From positions 1-5,019 of the forward strand of contig JAUVCP010000221.1 of assembly GCA_030590765.1 (NCBI GenBank): a stretch of 5,019 nt of DNA, written 5' to 3'. The position numbers were made by a program, and so were the translations under genes. Origin of the DNA: Flavobacteriaceae bacterium. Its GTDB lineage: Bacteria > Bacteroidota > Bacteroidia > Flavobacteriales > Flavobacteriaceae. Under the pieces are notes generated by a model. The model did not search any database and was not told the DNA's origin. It saw only the letters and a program-made list of their open reading frames with translations. Positions 1 to 5,019 of the stretch are shown one piece after another (position 1 is the first letter of the stretch; every line of letters begins with the position of its first letter).

Positions 1-1
1 A

Positions 2-1807
2 CGTTTTGCCAAACCATATAACAAATTTGTTTGGCTAAACATCTTATTCAACATTCTTTATGCAATTTTTAATGTATTATCGGTTTTATCCTTTATTCCT
101 GTTTTAGGAATTTTATTTGGCAGAGAAGAGAGAGTAACGCAAAAACCTGCATTTACTGGAATTGGAGGAATTTATGATTATGTGCAAAATAGTTTGAATT
201 TTCATATTTCAAACATAATGGATGCCGGTGGTGCTGAAAAAGCCCTGCTTTTTATCAGTATTATTAGTTTTGCCATGTTCTTTTTCAAAAATCTGTTTCG
301 ATATCTTGCCTTATATGTACTGGCCTTTTTACGAAATGGTGTTGTAAAGGATATCAGAGATGGTATGTATCATAAAATTTTAGAATTGCCTATTTCCTAT
401 TTTTCCGAAAAGAAAAAAGGAGATACCATCGCACGTTTAACCAGTGATGTTCAAGAAATTGAAGTTTCCTTTTTAAACTCATTGGAAGCCATTGTAAGAG
501 AACCATTGACCATAGCTTTTACATTGATCTCTATGTTTGCTATCAGTACAAAACTTACACTTTTTGTTTTTATTCTTTTGCCCGTATCCGGAATATTGAT
601 CTCGGTTGTAAGTAAAAAATTAAAAGCTCAATCACTATTGGCACAACAGGAAACCGGTAATTTTTTATCTTTTATTGAAGAAACCTTAACCGGATTGAAA
701 GTGATCAAAAGTTTTACTGCTGAAGATAAAATTGAAGGCAAATTCCAAAAGTCAACTTCCAGGTTTGAGAGTTTAATGAATAGTGTACTTCACCGAAAAA
801 ACCTAGCCTCGCCTATGAGTGAATTCCTAGGATCAACAACCATTATAGCAATTTTATGGTTTGGAGGAAGATTGGTATTAAATGGTGAAGATGATATGAA
901 ACCGCAAGAATTTTTGGGATATATCGGTCTGTTTTACCTAATTCTAAATCCTGCAAAAGCAATATCACAAGCTATTTTTAGTGTACAAAAAGGAAATGCT
1001 TCTGCTGAGAGGATTATGCATATTCTGGAAACAGAAAATGATATAAAAGACACCATAAATGCTATAGACAAAACATCTTTTGACAAAGAGATCACTTTAA
1101 AAAATGTTTATTTTAAATATAAAGATGAATATGTTTTAAAAGATTTTTCTCTCACAATTCCCAAAGGAAAATCGGTTGCCCTAGTAGGTCAATCGGGAAG
1201 CGGAAAATCAACTCTGGCAAATTTAATTCCCAGATTTTACGATGTAAACAAAGGTGAAATTTTAATTGATGGAGTTAATATAAAAGATATCAAAAAGAAG
1301 TCTTTACGTGAATTGATGGGATTGGTCACACAGGAATCCATTTTGTTTCATGATACCGTTAAAAACAATCTTAAACTGGGGGTGGATCAAGCAAGTGATG
1401 AGAAAGTCATAGATGCTGCAAAAATTGCAAATGCCCATGAATTTATTGTTGACCTGCCTGATCAATACGATAATAATATTGGAGATAGCGGAAATACATT
1501 ATCAGGTGGACAAAGACAACGTTTATCTATAGCACGTGCTGTATTGAAAAATCCACCAATTATGATCCTCGATGAGGCAACCTCAGCATTAGATACAGAA
1601 TCGGAACAATTGGTGCAAAAAGCACTGGAAAAGATGATGGAAAACAGAACTTCTGTAGTAATTGCTCATAGATTGTCTACCATTCAAAAAGCAGATATGA
1701 TCGTAGTGATCCAAAAAGGAAAAATAGTAGAGCAAGGAAAACATCAGGAACTTTTGGCAAAAAAAGGAGCTTATTATAAATTGGTAAATATGCAATCATT
1801 AAGCTAG
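2..1807 (+). CDS. MsbA-like ABC exporter, permease-ATPase fusion (5' partial)
   Basis: Half-transporter expected to work as a homodimer in the inner membrane, using ATP to export a lipid, drug or other hydrophobic substrate; the substrate cannot be read from sequence. The frame is open from base 2, and the first visible residues (RFAKPYNKFVW...) run straight into transmembrane helix 1 (about residues 10-39 of the visible 601). Further hydrophobic segments lie near 81-111, 162-208 (a pair), 274-293 and 306-328, giving the six-helix exporter domain. The ATPase domain has an A-loop Tyr near 377, Walker A GQSGSGKST (396-404), Q-loop Gln 444, signature LSGGQ (500-504), Walker B IMILDE (520-525), D-loop SALD (528-531) and H-loop His 556, so every catalytic motif is intact. 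Family members are usually about 600 residues, so only a few N-terminal residues should be missing. A GTG at 182 opens a shorter ORF but would delete helix 1, so I reject it as the start. An MsbA (lipid A flippase) role is possible, but close paralogs are common in Bacteroidota, so I give no gene symbol. Confidence 0.95.
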   Translation, partial: RFAKPYNKFVWLNILFNILYAIFNVLSVLSFIPVLGILFGREERVTQKPAFTGIGGIYDYVQNSLNFHISNIMDAGGAEKALLFISIISFAMFFFKNLFRYLALYVLAFLRNGVVKDIRDGMYHKILELPISYFSEKKKGDTIARLTSDVQEIEVSFLNSLEAIVREPLTIAFTLISMFAISTKLTLFVFILLPVSGILISVVSKKLKAQSLLAQQETGNFLSFIEETLTGLKVIKSFTAEDKIEGKFQKSTSRFESLMNSVLHRKNLASPMSEFLGSTTIIAILWFGGRLVLNGEDDMKPQEFLGYIGLFYLILNPAKAISQAIFSVQKGNASAERIMHILETENDIKDTINAIDKTSFDKEITLKNVYFKYKDEYVLKDFSLTIPKGKSVALVGQSGSGKSTLANLIPRFYDVNKGEILIDGVNIKDIKKKSLRELMGLVTQESILFHDTVKNNLKLGVDQASDEKVIDAAKIANAHEFIVDLPDQYDNNIGDSGNTLSGGQRQRLSIARAVLKNPPIMILDEATSALDTESEQLVQKALEKMMENRTSVVIAHRLSTIQKADMIVVIQKGKIVEQGKHQELLAKKGAYYKLVNMQSLS

Positions 1808-1827
1808 TCAACTTTTTCTCTTTCAAA

Positions 1828-1872
1828 ATGAAAAATATTCATATCAAAAATCAAAAAAATCAAAAAAAATGA
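1828..1872 (+). other. Possible 14-codon leader ORF overlapping the nitroreductase start
   Basis: An ATG at 1828 opens a short frame encoding MKNIHIKNQKNQKK. It ends at a TGA (1870-1872) that overlaps the ATG of the next gene (1869-1871) in an ATGA arrangement. Such overlaps often allow translational coupling. The peptide is Lys/Asn/Gln-rich because the DNA is a run of ATC plus A-tract units, so the ORF could easily be chance in AT-rich spacer. No Shine-Dalgarno sequence precedes it. It is recorded as a weak candidate, not as a firm gene. Confidence 0.2.
1843..1868 (+). promoter_or_regulatory. A-rich translation initiation region with three ATC-A(n) units
   Basis: Three imperfect units, ATCAAAA (1843-1849), ATCAAAAAA (1850-1858) and ATCAAAAAAA (1859-1868), lead directly into the nitroreductase ATG. 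There is no GGAGG-like site. Bacteroidota genes commonly start translation from A-rich, weakly structured leaders rather than Shine-Dalgarno pairing, and this fits that pattern. No TAnnTTTG promoter element and no convincing terminator is visible in the 61-bp gap after the ABC gene, which favours co-transcription with it. Confidence 0.4.
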
Positions 1873-2498
1873 ATACTATAGAAAGTTTAGAGTGGCGTTA
1901 TGCCTGTAAGAAATTTGATCCGAGTAAAAAATTAACCAATACTCAAATTGAAACTTTAAAAAACGCTTTTAATTTAACACCCACTTCATTTGGTTTACAA
2001 CCTATGAAAATGATCGTGATAAAAGATCAGGAATTAAAGGATAAATTTTTTCCTCACTCCTATTTTCAAGAACAAGTGAAAACATGTTCTCATCTTTTGG
2101 TACTGTGTATTGATACTATTGTAAATGAAAAAACTATTGACAATTACTTTGACTATGAAAAAGAAGTTAGAGGAACTACTGAAGATGTTGTTGGAACCTT
2201 TCGCAAACAGTTAAAGGGAATGTATGGTGGTATGTCAGCTGAAGATATTGAAAGATCCTCCGTTTACCAAACCTATATTGCACTTGGCAACCTAATGACG
2301 GTTTGTGCAGTCGAAAAAATTGACAATTGCCCTATGGAAGGGTTTATCCCAGCAAAAATTGATGAAATTCTTGGTTTAAAAGAAAAAAATCTAAAATCAA
2401 TTTTAATGCTTCCAGTTGGAATAAGAGCTGAAGATGATATTATGAGTGGCATGAAAAAGGTAAGAAAACCCTTAGAAAATATGGTTATTGAATTATAA
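1869..2498 (+). CDS. NfsB-type NAD(P)H-dependent nitroreductase family protein
   Basis: Predicted cytosolic FMN flavoenzyme of 209 residues, close to the usual 210-220 for the NfsB group, expected to act as a homodimer that reduces nitroaromatics, quinones or related acceptors with NAD(P)H. Family landmarks are in order: N-terminal WRYACKKF (residues 9-16, with Arg10 and Lys14 in the FMN phosphate-binding region), TPTSFGLQP (37-45), the segment SHLLVLC (74-80), CPMEGF (154-159, equivalent to the PIEGF flavin-contacting loop), LPVGIRAEDD (181-190) and a basic KVRKPLENM near the C-terminus (197-205). There is no signal peptide or membrane segment. The ATG at 1869 gives the normal N-terminus, beginning a few residues before the conserved Arg. 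The physiological substrate is unknown; names such as dihydropteridine reductase are used for the same group. Family assignment is firm and exact activity is inferred. Confidence 0.9.
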   Translation: MNTIESLEWRYACKKFDPSKKLTNTQIETLKNAFNLTPTSFGLQPMKMIVIKDQELKDKFFPHSYFQEQVKTCSHLLVLCIDTIVNEKTIDNYFDYEKEVRGTTEDVVGTFRKQLKGMYGGMSAEDIERSSVYQTYIALGNLMTVCAVEKIDNCPMEGFIPAKIDEILGLKEKNLKSILMLPVGIRAEDDIMSGMKKVRKPLENMVIEL

Positions 2499-2504
2499 AA
2501 AGGT

Positions 2505-2540
2505 ATTATTCTTATCAAAAATCATATGATAAGTAATTAT
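2505..2540 (+). terminator. AT-rich hairpin after the nitroreductase gene, possible terminator
   Basis: A perfect 7-bp stem, CTTATCA (2511-2517) with TGATAAG (2527-2533), encloses a 9-nt loop. It can be extended to about 12 pairs (to 2505 and 2540) if one bulge and one mismatch are allowed. It starts just after the stop codon at 2498 and precedes the pepD promoter element, which suits a transcript end. It has no T-run after it and few GC pairs, so an intrinsic terminator would be weak. It may instead be an mRNA 3'-end stabilising structure. Confidence 0.35.
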
Positions 2541-2571
2541 GACACAACCATTATTCATGTACTATTTTTAG

Positions 2572-2579
2572 TAACTTTG
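2572..2579 (+). promoter_or_regulatory. Bacteroidota-type -7 promoter element for pepD
   Basis: TAACTTTG matches the Bacteroidota housekeeping -7 consensus TAnnTTTG exactly and lies 30 bp before the pepD ATG, leaving a short AT-rich leader. The -33 element (consensus TTTG) is not clear; only a weak TTATT at 2551-2555 lies near the expected spacing. The position in the 111-bp gap after the hairpin supports independent transcription of pepD. Confidence 0.6.
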
Positions 2580-2609
2580 AAATTCATATAACAATTTAAA
2601 TAAAACAAT

Positions 2610-4070
2610 ATGAGTCAAGATATAAGAAACCTGGAGCCAAAGGCTTTATGGAATAATTTTTCGGATCTGAACACAGTTCCAAGAGGATCAAAAAAAGAAG
2701 AAAAAGTAATTGCTTTTATGGTAGATTTTGGTAAAAACTTAGGACTGGAAACCATTATTGACCCAATCCAAAATGTGATCATCAAAAAACCAGCAACTGC
2801 CGGGATGGAAAACAGAAAAACCATTGTAATGCAATCACATTTAGACATGGTGCATCAAAAAAATGGCGATACTATTTTTGATTTTGATAATGATGGAATT
2901 AAAATGATTATTGAGGATGGCTGGGTTACAGCTGAAGGAACTACATTAGGTGCTGATAATGGTCTTGGTGTTGCTGCCATAATGAGCGTTTTAGAAAGTA
3001 ATGATATTCCACATCCGGCAATTGAAGCCTTATTTACTATTGATGAAGAAACCGGTATGACAGGAGCAAAAGGATTACAAGCTGGTTATCTGGATGGTGA
3101 GATCCTATTAAATCTGGACACAGAAGAAGATACGGAAATTGATATTGGCTGTGCTGGTGGAATTGATGTTACCGCAACAAAAAAATACAAAGAAGAAGAG
3201 TTTATCGAAAATCATACTACATTTAAAGTTACCGTAAAAGGTTTACGTGGTGGTCACTCCGGAATGGATATCCACAAAGGATTTGGAAATGCAAACAAAA
3301 TTATGAATCGAATTTTAGAGGCAACTCAAAATTATATGAATATTGCTGATATTCAAGGCGGTAGTCTAAGAAATGCGATACCCAGAGAAAGTTTTGCCAC
3401 AGTAATTTGTAGAAGTCATGATATTGATAATTTTATGCTTGAAGCAGAAGAGATATCCACCCAGATCAAACAAGAATTTTCGAATATTGAGCCTAATCTT
3501 GTCATCAATTTTAAACAAACACAAAATCATCAAAAAGCTATTTCAAAAGGTGAGCAATCCAAATTGATCAAGGCTATCAATAACGGTCATAATGGTGTTT
3601 ATAAAATGAGTGAAGAAATGGAAGGTTTAGTAGAAGCTTCTAACAATATAGCTATAGTAAATCTAAAAGATGGAAATATTCAAATTGATTGCTTAACCCG
3701 TTCTTCGGTTGAAGAAAGTAAAACGGAAGTTGCAAATCAATTAAAAGATACTTTTGAAAACGAAGGTTTTAAAGTGGAATTCTCTGGCTCTTACCCCGGA
3801 TGGAGTCCAAATTCCGATTCTCCAATATTAAGTGTAATGGAAGATCTATACGAAAGTATTTTTGCTAAAAAAGCAGATGTAGTTGCCTGTCATGCAGGAC
3901 TGGAATGTGGTATTTTAGGAACCAATTATCCGGATATGGATATGATTTCTTTTGGGCCAACAATCAAAGGAGCACATTCTCCAGATGAAAGAGCAAATAT
4001 TGCTTCTGCTCAAAAATTCTGGAAATATTTATTGGAAATTCTAAAGAATATTCCTTTAAAAGAAGCGTAG
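2610..4070 (+). CDS. pepD: Aminoacyl-histidine dipeptidase (M20 family metallopeptidase)
   Basis: Cytosolic di-zinc dipeptidase that hydrolyses Xaa-His and other dipeptides (carnosinase-type activity), serving peptide recycling and nutrition. The 486 residues match the usual PepD length. M20 active-site residues are all present: metal ligand His77 and catalytic Asp79 in QSHLDMV, bridging Asp116 in LGADNG, catalytic Glu146 and metal ligand Glu147 in IDEETGMTGAKGL, Asp170 in LNLDTEED, and His456 in IKGAHSPDE. They parallel the characterised PepD set (His80, Asp82, Asp119, Glu149, Glu150, Asp173, His461) with an almost constant offset. The lid/dimerisation domain lies between about residues 185 and 390 and includes GLRGGHSGMD (211-220), whose His216 corresponds to a conserved lid histidine. 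The conserved ACHAGLECGIL stretch is at 426-436. There is no signal peptide. The ATG at 2610 gives a normal N-terminus for the family, after an A-rich leader with no Shine-Dalgarno. Flanking promoter and terminator signals suggest a single-gene transcript. Confidence 0.95.
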   Translation: MSQDIRNLEPKALWNNFSDLNTVPRGSKKEEKVIAFMVDFGKNLGLETIIDPIQNVIIKKPATAGMENRKTIVMQSHLDMVHQKNGDTIFDFDNDGIKMIIEDGWVTAEGTTLGADNGLGVAAIMSVLESNDIPHPAIEALFTIDEETGMTGAKGLQAGYLDGEILLNLDTEEDTEIDIGCAGGIDVTATKKYKEEEFIENHTTFKVTVKGLRGGHSGMDIHKGFGNANKIMNRILEATQNYMNIADIQGGSLRNAIPRESFATVICRSHDIDNFMLEAEEISTQIKQEFSNIEPNLVINFKQTQNHQKAISKGEQSKLIKAINNGHNGVYKMSEEMEGLVEASNNIAIVNLKDGNIQIDCLTRSSVEESKTEVANQLKDTFENEGFKVEFSGSYPGWSPNSDSPILSVMEDLYESIFAKKADVVACHAGLECGILGTNYPDMDMISFGPTIKGAHSPDERANIASAQKFWKYLLEILKNIPLKEA

Positions 4071-4112
4071 AATTATTTATTTAGTTGAATTGTTTCTACT
4101 TAATTATCTATT

Positions 4113-4160
4113 AAAATGAAGTCTTACGTTTTGTGTAGGACTTCATTTTTATTTATTTTT
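4113..4160 (+). terminator. Strong intrinsic terminator downstream of pepD
   Basis: An 11-bp perfect stem pairs AAAATGAAGTC (4113-4123) with GACTTCATTTT (4139-4149). It extends inward by five more pairs, two of them G-T wobbles (4124-4128 with 4134-4138), closing on a 5-nt loop TTTTG. A T-rich tail (4146-4160, interrupted by two A's) follows at once. It lies 42 bp after the pepD stop. Form and position are classic for a Rho-independent terminator. The A-run on the left arm is short, so activity on the opposite strand is less likely. Confidence 0.88.
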
Positions 4161-4161
4161 A
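4130..4161 (+). promoter_or_regulatory. Weak candidate promoter for the outer-membrane protein gene
   Basis: TTTG at 4130-4133 (a -33-like element) and TATTTTTA at 4154-4161 (seven of eight bases fit TAnnTTTG if the last G is relaxed) are separated by 20 bp, a spacing allowed in Bacteroidota promoters. The second box is 19 bp before the ATG at 4181. Both boxes fall within the terminator hairpin and its T-tail, so the match may be incidental. The gene needs some promoter after such a strong terminator, and I see no better one. Confidence 0.25.
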
Positions 4162-4180
4162 CAATTACGAATTAATCATT

Positions 4181-5019
4181 ATGAAAATTAAATTAACTCA
4201 AAGCATACTAATTATTGCATTTTTATTTAATTATTCCGTCATTCTCTCACAAGAAAAAGAAAAAAAGGAGATTTATGGTACGGCAAATACAGAATTTATC
4301 GATCAAGAAGAACGCAAGCCCTGGACTTTTAAAATTGCGCCGTACGCCTGGCTGGCAGGAACTGCGACTGATGTTGGTAGTGAAAAGATAAGGCAATCCT
4401 TTAATGACCTCACCTCATTAACCAATTTCGGGTTTCAAATAGTTGCTCAGGCAAAATATAAAAAATGGAGCTTAAGCAGTAATTTAACTTATGCTAAATT
4501 AGGCACCCAAATAGAAGAGAGTATATTACTAATTGATTTCGAAATAGATCAAATTATATTAGATACAAAACTTGGTTATACCCTAATAGATAAAATTGAT
4601 TTTGGAGATGATGTGATTCACGGTTGGGCTATGGAGGCAACGATTGGAGCTCTATATTGGTCTAATGATATTAACGTGGATGTAGATTTAAATACGAACC
4701 TTCCAATCCCGGGTTTTCCTGCTAACATTCAAGATAAACAACAATGGACAGATATGGTAATTGGTGCAAACTTTAGAATTGTTTTAAGCAAATCTGTTTT
4801 GTTAGGATTATCTGCAAATATTGGAGGATTTGGCTTTGGGAATTCCTCTGATTTATATTATGATTTAACTTATGTTAATACATTTAAAGTTTCTAAATTA
4901 CTAACAGTAATTGCTGGATACAAAACTTTTAATTATAAAAGAGTAGATGGTTCAGGTGATGATCAAATTAAAACAAAAGTAAAAACATTTGGACCAATGC
5001 TAGGTGTTGCAATTAATTT
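4181..5019 (+). CDS. Outer-membrane beta-barrel protein of unknown function (3' partial)
   Basis: The frame is open from ATG 4181 to the window edge: 279 complete codons plus two bases. The N-terminus (MKIKLTQSILIIAFLFNYSV) is a signal peptide with likely cleavage after ILS23 before Gln24, the S|Q pattern common in Bacteroidota. After a charged linker come alternating amphipathic strands: WTFKIAPYAWLAG (48-60), a strand pair near 83-106, strands near 125-136 and 149-162, then WTDMVIGANFRI (189-200), LLGLSANIGGFGFG (207-220), LTVIAGYKTFNY (241-252) and TFGPMLGVAIN (269-279). PYxWLAG, W.D.viGa..r, .nIGGFG.G, aGYk.f.Y and GP.LGV...F are the landmarks of a widespread Gram-negative barrel family that I recognise but for which I know no assigned function. 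The last two bases (TT) fit a terminal Phe, the usual C-terminal aromatic of outer-membrane barrels, so perhaps only one base and the stop are missing. The gene follows the pepD terminator. Substrate and role are unknown. Confidence 0.85.
   Translation, partial: MKIKLTQSILIIAFLFNYSVILSQEKEKKEIYGTANTEFIDQEERKPWTFKIAPYAWLAGTATDVGSEKIRQSFNDLTSLTNFGFQIVAQAKYKKWSLSSNLTYAKLGTQIEESILLIDFEIDQIILDTKLGYTLIDKIDFGDDVIHGWAMEATIGALYWSNDINVDVDLNTNLPIPGFPANIQDKQQWTDMVIGANFRIVLSKSVLLGLSANIGGFGFGNSSDLYYDLTYVNTFKVSKLLTVIAGYKTFNYKRVDGSGDDQIKTKVKTFGPMLGVAIN

Noticed and set aside
182..184. GTG as the start of the ABC transporter
   Set aside because: The same frame is open to the window edge and the upstream residues form transmembrane helix 1, which the family requires.
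1589..1795. Minus-strand ORF of 68 codons
   Set aside because: It lies wholly opposite the conserved Walker B and H-loop region of the ABC gene, and its translation is a low-complexity Phe/Tyr-rich shadow.
1862..1869. A8 tract as a programmed frameshift or phase-variation site
   Set aside because: It ends at the first base of the nitroreductase ATG, outside the coding frame, and similar A-rich leaders are normal in this group. Length change could alter the mini-ORF but not the enzyme.
2273..2518. Minus-strand ORF of 81 codons
   Set aside because: It is almost entirely antisense to the conserved C-terminal half of the nitroreductase, has no family features, and is best explained as a shadow.
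2521..2530. 10-bp palindrome ATCATATGAT as a regulator operator
   Set aside because: It overlaps the hairpin, sits about 40 bp upstream of the -7 element, and such short AT palindromes are expected by chance in this composition.
2615..2848. Minus-strand ORF of 77 codons
   Set aside because: It is antisense to the N-terminus of pepD, whose own frame carries conserved metal-site motifs.
1..5019. Search for tRNA, rRNA, CRISPR repeats, insertion-sequence ends, and defence or toxin-antitoxin modules
   Set aside because: Nearly all bases are accounted for by four housekeeping-type genes; the gaps (61, 111 and 110 bp) show only the leader, hairpin and promoter elements listed. No long repeats or transposase-like frames were seen.

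Overview
The window looks like ordinary chromosomal DNA from a member of the Bacteroidota, most likely a flavobacterium. The evidence is the strong AT richness, A-rich start regions without a clear Shine-Dalgarno sequence, a TAnnTTTG-type -7 promoter element, a signal peptide ending in S|Q, and the overall character of the proteins. The assignment comes from reading the sequence, not from a database search.

Layout, all on the + strand: (1) bases 2-1807, a half-size ABC exporter (MsbA-like; membrane domain plus ATPase) whose first few codons lie left of the window; (2) 1869-2498, an FMN-dependent NAD(P)H nitroreductase of the NfsB type, 61 bp downstream and possibly co-transcribed, followed by an AT-rich hairpin; (3) 2610-4070, an M20-family aminoacyl-histidine dipeptidase (PepD) with its own promoter element and a strong intrinsic terminator at 4113-4160; (4) 4181 to the right edge, a secreted outer-membrane beta-barrel protein of unknown function, cut by the window end probably just at its last residue.

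The genes do not form one obvious pathway. The exporter moves lipid or drug-like molecules across the inner membrane. The nitroreductase is a cytosolic flavoenzyme. PepD degrades dipeptides in the cytosol. The barrel protein sits in the outer membrane. The first two may share a transcript; pepD appears to be its own unit; the barrel gene follows the terminator and needs its own promoter or read-through. I see no mobile element, CRISPR array, RNA gene, toxin-antitoxin or defence module, and no sign of a new multi-gene system. The points most worth checking are small ones: the two edge-truncated genes, a 14-codon leader ORF that overlaps the nitroreductase start, and a possible promoter embedded in the pepD terminator.
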